Source: Pseudomonadota bacterium
Lineage (GTDB): Bacteria > Pseudomonadota > Gammaproteobacteria > Xanthomonadales > Xanthomonadaceae
DNA: 64,000 nucleotides
Direction: 5' to 3'
Assembly: GCA_018241125.1 (NCBI GenBank)
Contig: JAFEEL010000013.1
Location: forward strand, 1-64,000
This document shows, in pieces, positions 56,374 to 64,000 of the stretch (position 1 is its first letter; each line of letters opens with the position of its first letter). The notes below the pieces were generated by a model. It saw nothing but the letters and a program-made list of their open reading frames with translations. It was not told where the DNA came from and made no database searches. The position numbers and the translations under genes were made by a program.

Positions 56374-56415
56374 CAAAAAAGGGCTTGCGAGTCGCCTCGC
56401 AAGCCCTTCGTTTTT
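56374..56415. terminator. Bidirectional rho-independent terminator
   Basis: A 13-bp perfect stem (56379-56391 with 56396-56408; aagggcttgcgag/ctcgcaagccctt) with a 4-nt loop. It is followed by ttttt on the plus strand (56411-56415) and preceded by aaaaaa (56375-56380), which gives a U-run on the minus strand. It ends the pilus operon and the convergent tRNA-Asn transcript. Confidence 0.95.
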
Positions 56416-56418
56416 GTA

Positions 56419-56495
56419 TGGCGCCCGAACTTGGACTCGAACCAAGGACCCCCTGATTAACAGTCAAGTGCTCTAACCGGCTGAGCTATTCGGGC
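56419..56495 (-). tRNA. tRNA-Asn (anticodon GTT)
   Basis: A 77-nt cloverleaf with encoded CCA. Acceptor arms GCCCGAA and TTCGGGC pair perfectly. D arm GCTC...GAGC, anticodon loop CTGTTAA with anticodon GTT, and T arm CTTGG TTCGAGT CCAAG are all present. It reads AAC/AAT and is transcribed toward the terminator after pilE. Confidence 0.97.
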
Positions 56496-56600
56496 GGGCC
56501 GCCTATTGTGCCGACGCCACCGCGTCGACGCAAGCTGCTGTGTGCCTTGCATGCCGCTTGGCCGGTGCGGTCGCGATCCGGTGCCACCCGGGCTGCGCGG

Positions 56601-57506
56601 TCAGTGCGGGCTTTCCGGTGGCACCACGGTCTGCGGATCGATGCGCACGTCGAACCAGTTCATTCCCCAGTGCATGTGCGGCCCGGTGGCGCGGCCGGTG
56701 GCACCGACCAGGCCGATGATCTGGCCCTGCGTGACGTGCTCGCCGACCTTCACGTCGATCCGGCTCATGTGCAGGAAATTCGAACTCACGCCGTGGCCGT
56801 GGTCGATCAGCACGGTGCCCCCGGTGAGATACAGGTCCGGATTGGCGAAGCTGACGATGCCGCCGGCCGGCGCGTGGATCGGTGTGCCCTTGGCGGCGGC
56901 GATGTCCACACCCGAATGCGCGGCGCCCGGGGTGCCGTTGTAGATGCGCTGGCTGCCGAAAACGCCGCTGATGCGCCCCTGCACCGGCCAGATGAAGTGT
57001 TCTTCGAACTCGTTGCGATCGTCGTCGCGGGTGCGCACGGCATTGACCAGGGCTTGCTCGCGCTCGATGCGGGCGGCGATTTCCGGCGGCGGCTTGACGG
57101 TTTTCTCCGGCACGCCATTGACCCGCTCGGTCGGGAAGGTGCGCGGGGTGATGGTTACGGCAAGTTTGCGGGTGGCGCCGTCGGGCAAGGTGAGATTGAG
57201 CGTCAGCTCGCCGGTCTGCTCGCGCGCCACGCCGACCACAAATCGCCCATCGGGCGCGATCCGCACCGCTCGACCGGCATAGATCAAGGTACTGCCGACC
57301 GGCACCGTGCCTTCGATCAGGGAGGCCTGCGGCGCGCTGGCGGGGATACGGACGACGGCCAGTGCGCTGGTCGCGTCGGCGGCGGGGGCGGGTTGGGCGG
57401 TCGCTGCGGCTTGCGCATGCGGCTCGTTGGGGCCGCTGGGCATGGGCTGCGTGCTGGCGCAAGCCGAGCAGGCGAGGGTGAGCAGGGCGATGGCGGTGTG
57501 TTTCAT
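56601..57506 (-). CDS. M23-family (LytM) peptidase, predicted lipoprotein
   Basis: A 301-residue envelope protein. The N-terminus MKHTAIALLTLACSACAST is a lipoprotein signal peptide with lipobox LTLAC or SAC. Residues about 35-150 form a beta-rich region. The C-terminal M23 domain (about 175-290) has the zinc ligands in GAAHSGVDIAAAKGTP (HxxxD) and GPHMHWGMNW (HxH), so peptidoglycan endopeptidase activity is likely. I chose the ATG at 57506 for the signal peptide. The gene stands alone between tRNA-Asn and dihydroorotase. Confidence 0.9.
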   Translation of the reverse strand: MKHTAIALLTLACSACASTQPMPSGPNEPHAQAAATAQPAPAADATSALAVVRIPASAPQASLIEGTVPVGSTLIYAGRAVRIAPDGRFVVGVAREQTGELTLNLTLPDGATRKLAVTITPRTFPTERVNGVPEKTVKPPPEIAARIEREQALVNAVRTRDDDRNEFEEHFIWPVQGRISGVFGSQRIYNGTPGAAHSGVDIAAAKGTPIHAPAGGIVSFANPDLYLTGGTVLIDHGHGVSSNFLHMSRIDVKVGEHVTQGQIIGLVGATGRATGPHMHWGMNWFDVRIDPQTVVPPESPH

Positions 57507-57606
57507 GAAGGTCGATGAAGGTCGAGGAATGAGGGGGGATCCGGGGTAGCCGTAGTGCGGGCCGGCGACGGGATGGGGTGATGGGCCGACCGGGGTGCGG
57601 CGGGCG

Positions 57607-58956
57607 TCACCGCGCAAAGCTCAGGCGCTGGCCCAGCGGCGCACCGATCAGGCGCTGCCCGTCCCATGCCAGCTCGCCGTTGACGAACGTCGCCGCCACG
57701 CGGGCGTCGAAACGCTCACCTTCGAACGGCGTCCAGCCGCACTTGGCGAGCGCGCGCGCGCGGCTGGGCGACGTACCGCCTTTGGGATCGACCAAGGTTA
57801 GGTCGGCGAAGTAGCCTTCGCGCAGAAAGCCGCGCTGGGCGATGTCGAAGCGCTGCGCTGGGCCGTGGCAGATCTTCTGCACCAGCTGCGGCAGGCTGAA
57901 ATGCCCGTCGGCCACTTTTTGCAACGCGCAGACCAGGAAATCCTGCACCAGCGGCAGGCCCGAGGGTGCGCTGGCGTAAGGCTGCTGTTTTTCTTCCCAG
58001 GTGTGCGGCGCGTGGTCGGTGGCCAGCACATCGACGCGATCGTCGGCGATGGCGCGCAGCAGGGCGGCGCGGTCGGATGCTTCCTTCACCGCCGGGTTGC
58101 ACTTGATCAGGTTGCCCAACCGCCCGTAATCGACGCGCGCGAAATGCAGGAAGTGCACGCAGGTTTCGGCGGTGATCTGCTTGCGGCGGCCAGTGGCGTC
58201 GACCAGCGGCGCGGCATCGAACAGGGCGATTTCTTCGGCGGTGGTGATGTGCAGCACGTGCAACGAGGTGCCGTGCCGGCGCGCCAGCCCCAGCGCCAGC
58301 CGCGTGGAGGCCATGCACGCCTCGCGCGAGCGGATCAGCGGGTGCTGATCGACCGGAATGGCGTCGCCGTATCTGGCGCGTGCGGCGGCCATCGCCGCCT
58401 CGATCATCGGCGTGTCCTCGCAGTGGGTGATGATCGGCGTGGGGCAGTGCGCGAACATCGCTTCGAGGGTTTTCGGGTCGTCCACCAGCATGTTGCCGGT
58501 CGAGGCGCCCATGAAGATCTTCAATCCCGGCGTGGTCTTCGGGTCGATCCGGCGGATGTTTTCCAGATTGTCGTTGCTGGCGCCGAAATAGAAGCCGAAG
58601 TTCGCCCGCGAGCGCCCGGCGGCACGGTGGTATTTGTCTTCAAGCGCTGCGTTGTCCAACGTCGGCGGCTTGGTGTTGGGCATGTCCAGATAGCTGGTCA
58701 CGCCACCGGCCACCGCCGCGGCCGGCTCGGTATCCAGACCGCCCTTGTATTCCATGCCCGGCTCGCGGAAATGCACCTGCGCATCGATCACGCCCGGCAG
58801 CAGCCACTGGCCGGCGGCATCGACCACCGTCTCGCCGTCACGCGCGGCAAGCTGCGGTGCGATGGCGGCGATGCGGCCGTCGCGGATGCGCAGGTCGGCG
58901 TGGAAGCTCCGGCCTTCGTTGATCAGCTCGGCGTTGACGATCAAGGTATCGGCCAT
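57607..58956 (-). CDS. pyrC: Dihydroorotase (class I-like amidohydrolase)
   Basis: Cyclises carbamoyl-aspartate to dihydroorotate in pyrimidine synthesis. The 449 residues form an amidohydrolase barrel: GVIDAQVHFREPGMEYKG (about 54-71), LDMPNTKPPT, the metal-bridging Lys region LKIFMGASTG, PIITHCED, LHVLHITTAEE and DVLATDHAPHTWEEK with the catalytic Asp. The usual HxH pair reads QVH, so the first metal ligand is missing; this variant occurs in some bacterial dihydroorotases. It starts at ATG 58956, 9 bp after yidD. Confidence 0.9.
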   Translation of the reverse strand: MADTLIVNAELINEGRSFHADLRIRDGRIAAIAPQLAARDGETVVDAAGQWLLPGVIDAQVHFREPGMEYKGGLDTEPAAAVAGGVTSYLDMPNTKPPTLDNAALEDKYHRAAGRSRANFGFYFGASNDNLENIRRIDPKTTPGLKIFMGASTGNMLVDDPKTLEAMFAHCPTPIITHCEDTPMIEAAMAAARARYGDAIPVDQHPLIRSREACMASTRLALGLARRHGTSLHVLHITTAEEIALFDAAPLVDATGRRKQITAETCVHFLHFARVDYGRLGNLIKCNPAVKEASDRAALLRAIADDRVDVLATDHAPHTWEEKQQPYASAPSGLPLVQDFLVCALQKVADGHFSLPQLVQKICHGPAQRFDIAQRGFLREGYFADLTLVDPKGGTSPSRARALAKCGWTPFEGERFDARVAATFVNGELAWDGQRLIGAPLGQRLSFAR

Positions 58957-58965
58957 ACGGATCGC

Positions 58966-59226
58966 TCAGTGGGAGTGTGGGGCATGGTCGTTGCCCGGTA
59001 CCTTCGCCTCGGGCACCGGATCGTAGCCGCCCGGATGCAGCGGGTGACAGCGTCCGATGCGCCGCGCTGCCATCCAGCTGCCGCGCAGCGCGCCGAAGCG
59101 TTCGACCGCGGTCATTGCATACGCCGAGCAACTGGGCTGGAAGCGGCAGTTTTGCCCGAGCCACGGGCTGATGCCACGCTGGTAGCCGCGCAACAGCAAC
59201 AGGACGAAGGATTGCGCGGGATTCAA
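58966..59226 (-). CDS. yidD: Membrane protein insertion efficiency factor YidD
   Basis: An 86-residue protein of the YidD family, thought to help YidC insert inner-membrane proteins. Family motifs are visible: [48 protein letters not shown]. No ATG precedes the conserved part; TTG 59226 is used. yidD usually sits between rnpA and yidC near the origin. Here it is next to dihydroorotase, so it has moved or is a separate copy. Confidence 0.88.
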   Translation of the reverse strand: MNPAQSFVLLLLRGYQRGISPWLGQNCRFQPSCSAYAMTAVERFGALRGSWMAARRIGRCHPLHPGGYDPVPEAKVPGNDHAPHSH

Positions 59227-59364
59227 TGACCGCTCCGGGTCGCGCTGGACGTTGGCGATATTGCCGCTGCCATCCGACTAGGCTATAACACTCCGCTGCC
59301 TTGTCGCACCCCCTCGTCGTGGTGCATCGTCGTCCCATCGTCGCCAGTTCAGGAATCGTCCATC

Positions 59365-60228
59365 GTGGCTGCCAAGAAACCCGCCAAACCCGCCGCCAAG
59401 CCCGCTGCAAGAAAAGCCGCCAAGCCTGCCGCCAAGCCCGTCGCCGCGAAGAAGCCTGTCGCCAAGCCTGCCGCCAAGCCCATCGCCGCGAAGAAGCCTG
59501 CCGCCAAGCCGGTTGCCAAGCCGGTTGCCAAGCCTGCCGCCAAGCCGGTTGCAGCCAAGGCCGTCACGCCCAAGCCCGCTGTCGCGCCCAACGCCGCCGT
59601 GGTCAAGCCCGTAGCCAAAGCCTTGGTAAAGCCGCCGACGGGCAAGGCCGCGACCGCGACGGTTGCCAAGGAAGCCACCAAGCCCAAGGCGCCGGCGGCG
59701 CAAGCGCCAGCACCCAAAGCCCCCGACAAGGCGATGCGCCCGCAGGGCGTGCGCGCCACGGCGGTCGTGCGCAAACGCGGCCCGGAGAAGGTGATCCCGT
59801 TGCAGGCGGTGCAGACCGGCGTCAAGTTGCCCAAGGGCTACAAGCCGTCGGCCAAAGAGCCCTACATGAGCCCGTTCCAGACGGAGTATTTCCGTCAGCG
59901 CCTGCTCGGCTGGCGGGGTGAGCTGGTGGAGGAATCCAAGCAAACCATCGAGAACCTCAAGGAAGAGGTGCGCGATGTCGGCGATGAGGCCGAACGCGCC
60001 ACCCGCGAGACGGAAAACTCGCTGGAGCTGCGCACCCGCGATCGTTACCGCAAACTGATCGGCAAGATCGACGATGCCCTCAAGCGCATCGACGATGGCG
60101 TGTACGGTTACTGCGTCGATACCGGTGACGAGATCGGCCTGGATCGCCTGGACGCGCGCCTGACCGCCGAGCGCACCATCGACGCGCAGGAGCGCTGGGA
60201 GCATCGGCAAAAGCAGATGGGCGACTGA
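59365..60228 (+). CDS. dksA: DksA-type RNA polymerase-binding regulator with Lys/Ala/Pro tail
   Basis: Works with ppGpp to tune transcription by entering the RNA polymerase secondary channel. The 287 residues have an N-terminal tail of AKKPAAKP-type repeats (about 1-125), then the DksA coiled coil (about 170-240, EYFRQRLLGWRGELVEESKQ) and the C-terminal globule. Only one zinc-finger cysteine remains (YGYCVDTGDEIGLDRLDARL), as known for Xanthomonas DksA. The start is GTG 59365 (GTGGCTGCC...); no ATG fits. A terminator follows. Confidence 0.9.
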   Translation: MAAKKPAKPAAKPAARKAAKPAAKPVAAKKPVAKPAAKPIAAKKPAAKPVAKPVAKPAAKPVAAKAVTPKPAVAPNAAVVKPVAKALVKPPTGKAATATVAKEATKPKAPAAQAPAPKAPDKAMRPQGVRATAVVRKRGPEKVIPLQAVQTGVKLPKGYKPSAKEPYMSPFQTEYFRQRLLGWRGELVEESKQTIENLKEEVRDVGDEAERATRETENSLELRTRDRYRKLIGKIDDALKRIDDGVYGYCVDTGDEIGLDRLDARLTAERTIDAQERWEHRQKQMGD

Positions 60229-60254
60229 GGTTCGTCCACCTGCGCCGTTGCGAT

Positions 60255-60286
60255 GCAAGGCCCCGCCGCGCGCGGGGTCTTGCGTT
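60255..60286 (+). terminator. Probable terminator after dksA
   Basis: A GC-rich hairpin with arms gcaaggccccgc (from 60255) and gcggggtcttgc (to 60283) with a short loop, followed by gttt. The U-run is weak, so efficiency is uncertain. The gap 60229-60321 holds nothing else. Confidence 0.6.
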
Positions 60287-60321
60287 TGTGGCGGTAGGTG
60301 GACTGCGGATGTCGCGGGGGC

Positions 60322-60951
60322 TCAGTGTTCCAGCTCGAAATAGCGCAGGCTCAATCCGGAAATGCTGAGTTCTTGCTCGTGGACGGCTTCGCTGCGCGGC
60401 AAGCAATCGCGGGCCCGTTCGGTCAACAGCACCTGTCGGCGCTCGGCGATGTCCTCGCCGAGCTTGCAGGCGAGGTTGACTTCGTCACCGAACAGGTCGT
60501 GCTCGTCGATGTTGAGGATCCGCCCCCAGCCGATGCCGATCGATGCATAGAGCTGGCGCTCTGCCGGCAGCTGCAGGTTGGCCGCATCCAGTCGTTGATT
60601 GATGTCGCGTGCAGCCGCCACCGCGCCAGCCACATCCGGAAAAACGCAGAACAGGTTGTCCGCTTCGGTCTTGACCACCTTGCCGCCGTTCTCGGCCACG
60701 GCCGGGCAACATACCTGATGCATCTGCCGGATCATCAGCAAGAAGGCGACGATGCCATGCTGGTGGGTGGTGCGGGTGAAACCGCTCATGTCCAGGATCA
60801 GCGGCGCCAGCTCCTGCTCGAAATCGCGTTCGATCCGCGCCATGCACTCGCCGCGCCGCTCCGGGTGCTGGATCATCACGTCGAGCAGATCGTCGAGGGT
60901 CTGCCGGGAGTTGGGTGCGCGCTCAGCGGCGTTGGCGGTCGGATCGTTCAT
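60322..60951 (-). CDS. Class III adenylate/guanylate cyclase-like protein
   Basis: A 209-residue soluble protein. The central part is a class III nucleotide cyclase domain (about 48-190): LILDMSGFTRTTHQHGIVAF has the first metal-binding Asp, and GGKVVKTEADNLFCVFPDVA the second. ASIGIGWGRILNIDEHDLFG is followed by NLACKLGED. The usual GD of KxxGD is AD, a small deviation. It lacks a sensor or membrane domain. Substrate (ATP or GTP) and activity are not certain. I chose the ATG at 60951 (MNDPTANAAER). Confidence 0.82.
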   Translation of the reverse strand: MNDPTANAAERAPNSRQTLDDLLDVMIQHPERRGECMARIERDFEQELAPLILDMSGFTRTTHQHGIVAFLLMIRQMHQVCCPAVAENGGKVVKTEADNLFCVFPDVAGAVAAARDINQRLDAANLQLPAERQLYASIGIGWGRILNIDEHDLFGDEVNLACKLGEDIAERRQVLLTERARDCLPRSEAVHEQELSISGLSLRYFELEH

Positions 60952-60994
60952 CGGGTCAGTGTATTGCAGATGCGGTCGCAGTTGGCAAGCGTTT

Positions 60995-61441
60995 TCAGGC
61001 CGCTGCCAATGCGGCGCGTGCGCGGGCACGGATAAACTCCAGCAACGCGGCAAGGCCATTGCTGCGGGTGGGCGACAGGTGCTTAGCCAGCCCGATGGCG
61101 GCTACGTAATCGGGCTGCGTGGCAAGAATTTCGTCGGCACTGCGCCCGGAATAGACGCGCAGGGCGAGGAAGATCAGGCCCGACACGATCGCCGAATCGC
61201 TCACGGCGCGAAAGTCCAGTCGTTGCGCGTCGCCTTCGCCGACGATCCACACCAGCGACTGGCAGCCGCGCAGGCGGTAATCGTCGATCTTGAGTGCGTC
61301 GGGGAAGTCGGCCAGCTTGTGGCCGAGATCGATCAGGTACTGGTAGCGTTCGGCCCAATCGGAGAAGAAACCGAACTCCTCCGCGATGGCCGCTTGCGCG
61401 GCAGCGGCGGTGGGTTCGAGGGGAAAGTGGGTGGCTGACAT
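60995..61441 (-). CDS. sufE: Cysteine desulfuration protein SufE
   Basis: Accepts sulfur from SufS for iron-sulfur cluster assembly. The 148 residues show the family order: EEFGFFSDWAERYQYLIDLG, DDYRLRGCQSLVWIVGE with the acceptor Cys at about 59, and LIFLALRVYSGRSADEIL. ATG 61441 is the family start. It overlaps nothing and lies 43 bp upstream of the cyclase gene on the same strand; co-transcription is possible. Confidence 0.95.
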   Translation of the reverse strand: MSATHFPLEPTAAAAQAAIAEEFGFFSDWAERYQYLIDLGHKLADFPDALKIDDYRLRGCQSLVWIVGEGDAQRLDFRAVSDSAIVSGLIFLALRVYSGRSADEILATQPDYVAAIGLAKHLSPTRSNGLAALLEFIRARARAALAAA

Positions 61442-61453
61442 GGCTCGATTTTA

Positions 61454-61796
61454 CCCGTAGCCGGCCCACGCTTGCGCGCGGGCGTTCGAAAACGCAGAAG
61501 AGCAGGGAGCGGGAAGCAGGGAGCGGGGAGCAGGGAGCAGGGAGCCGGGAGCCGGCATCAGCTAAACGCGTTTCCTCAGTCCGGCCCGCGCTTGCGCACG
61601 GGCGTTCGTCAACGCAGCCGATGCGATGACTCACGCCATCCGTGGCGCTCGCCCTACGGGCCCGCTTCGCGGTTCGCGTGCGCTCCTGCGCACGCGGTCA
61701 ACGCATCGGCTAAACGCGTTTCCTCAGTCCGGCCCGCGCTTGCGCACGGGCGTTCGTCAACGCAGCAAATGCCGCGGGAGCCGGGATCGGCATCTG
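61454..61796. repeat. Repeats between sufE and cysS: ccggcccgcgcttgcgcacg units and a heptamer array
   Basis: A unit of about 60 bp (gctaaacgcgtttcctcagt then ccggcccgcgcttgcgcacg ggcgttcgtcaacgcagc) occurs at 61561-61618 and 61709-61766 in nearly identical form. A diverged copy lies at 61454-61500, and the first 20 bp recur at 61796-61813 over the cysS stop codon. Between them, 61501-61549 is seven units of an agcaggg/agcgggg heptamer. No gene is supported in this 355-bp gap. Confidence 0.85.
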
Positions 61797-63173
<1,377 letters not shown>

Positions 63174-63312
63174 GGGAAAGTCGTCGGATTGAATCTGAAC
63201 GCAGTGTAGCAATCGCGGTTTGTTCGGAAAACGTTATCAGTCGGGGTTAAGCGATCCGATGCTGCAATGCCAGCGCCGAACCACGTATCGCAACCTTGCC
63301 CGGAGTGCCCAG

Positions 63313-63885
63313 ATGCAAACCACTTCCATCCTCATGCCCGTTGCCTTGGCCTTGGCCGCCGCGTTGCCGATGCAGGCCGCGCTCGCGCAGTACGCTCCGC
63401 CGCCGCCACCGGCGGCCCGCTACGCGCCAGACCGTGCGCCGGTGGTTTATGGTTACGCCAGCGTGCTGCGCGTAACGCCGGTTTATGATCGCTATACCAC
63501 CGACGAGCAGCGCTGCGACGGCCCGCCGCAGCCGGTGCAGAAAGATACGACAGGCGGCACCTTGCTTGGCGCGGTAGTGGGCGGAGTGATCGGTAGCACC
63601 ATGGGGCGTGGCAGCGGCCGCAAGGCTGCCGTCGTCGGCGGTGCGGTCGTCGGCGGCGTGGTCGGCAACCAGATCGCAAAGGACAGCGGCCCGGATTACG
63701 TCGCGCCCGGCTGCCGCACCGTGCAGGTCACCCACGATGGTGACGGCCCGCCGATCGGGTTCGACGTGGAATACGACTACAAGGGCGACGTCTTCACCGC
63801 GCGCATGCCCTATGACCCCGGCAATCGCATCCGCGTGCGTGTCTCGGCGGTGCCGGCCGACGGCCCGCCGCGCTATCGGCGCTGA
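63313..63885 (+). CDS. Glycine-zipper 2TM (17-kDa antigen-like) envelope protein
   Basis: A 190-residue exported protein. The signal peptide is at 1-27 (MQTTSILMPVALALAAALPM, cleavage near ALAQ). A Pro/Tyr-rich stretch follows, then a glycine zipper (about 83-125: GGTLLGAVVGGVIGSTMGRG, AVVGGAVVGGVVGNQIAKDS) typical of outer-membrane 17-kDa antigen family proteins. The C-terminal part (VTHDGDGPPIGFDVEYDYKG) is beta-like. Function unknown; envelope integrity is inferred. It is divergent from cysS. ATG 63313 is chosen for the signal peptide. Confidence 0.85.
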   Translation: MQTTSILMPVALALAAALPMQAALAQYAPPPPPAARYAPDRAPVVYGYASVLRVTPVYDRYTTDEQRCDGPPQPVQKDTTGGTLLGAVVGGVIGSTMGRGSGRKAAVVGGAVVGGVVGNQIAKDSGPDYVAPGCRTVQVTHDGDGPPIGFDVEYDYKGDVFTARMPYDPGNRIRVRVSAVPADGPPRYRR

Positions 63886-63897
63886 CGTAGCGGAGCC

Positions 63898-63946
63898 GGG
63901 ACTCGGGACTCGGGATTCGGGATTCGGGATTCGGGATTCGGGATTC
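63898..63946. repeat. 7-bp tandem array, 7 units (gggactc/gggattc)
   Basis: Two gggactc units followed by five gggattc units lie directly after the glycine-zipper gene. This heptamer is very common in Xanthomonadales intergenic DNA. The remaining 54 bp to the window edge show no feature. Confidence 0.95.
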
Positions 63947-64000
63947 GGCGCCGAGGGAGTGCAAGCCGTTCGTGGTGAGCCGGCCCGTGTCGAACCACGG

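Overview
The window is a GC-rich chromosomal stretch from a gammaproteobacterium of the order Xanthomonadales (Lysobacterales), most like Lysobacter/Luteimonas/Thermomonas-type genomes. That placement rests on several things seen here: a DksA with a long Lys/Ala/Pro tail and most zinc cysteines missing, the fimU-pilV-pilW-pilX-pilY1-pilE minor pilin operon, RNase E divergent from an RluC-type pseudouridine synthase, abundant 7-bp tandem repeats of the gggattc type, and GTGGGAG...CTCCCAC intergenic repeats. No database search was possible, so genus is not assigned.

Layout. 0-7 kb: a NarL/GacA-type response regulator, RNase E (rne), an RluC-type enzyme, PhhB and NfuA. 6.9-10.3 kb: an accessory patch with two different REP-associated (Y1/HUH) transposase genes. 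Each is flanked by its own short motif in several direct copies on one side and an inverted copy on the other. Between them lie a poly-G tract, a small secreted protein and a gcvPB gene cut off after about 61 codons exactly where one motif begins. 10.3-30.5 kb: secF without secD, an orphan HicB, suhB/trmJ, a degenerate EAL protein, a CNNM/CorC protein coupled to an NhaD antiporter, a GAF-GAF-GGDEF protein, an OPT transporter, and a tightly overlapped operon of ECF sigma factor, membrane partner, YigZ and ABC exporter, followed by a GAF-GAF-GGDEF-EAL protein. 30.5-36.2 kb: a VOC protein, xseA, ispG, a GST-like protein and two membrane proteins.

37.2-43.5 kb is the most interesting region. Three minus-strand genes form one operon, with a 4-bp overlap and a 7-bp gap. 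They encode a SIR2-like/TIR fusion, a STAND NTPase with a membrane segment and helical repeats, and a SLOG-like protein with two pairs of membrane segments. This is the domain set of NAD-linked anti-phage systems (Thoeris, Avs), but in an arrangement I do not recognise as a named system. The SIR2 part lacks the expected catalytic Asn and His, whereas the TIR part keeps a candidate catalytic Glu.

43.9-64 kb: murB/pyrD, a DUF4190-like protein, an antiquitin-type aldehyde dehydrogenase, tRNA-Arg(CCT), a LytS/AlgZ-type kinase divergent from the complete minor pilin/PilY1/PilE operon, tRNA-Asn(GTT), an M23 lipoprotein, dihydroorotase/yidD, dksA, a class III nucleotide cyclase, sufE, cysS and a glycine-zipper protein. 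Intergenic repeats are dense throughout: four 7-bp tandem arrays, an 11-bp array, GTGGGAG-type arrays and two larger inverted-repeat elements.
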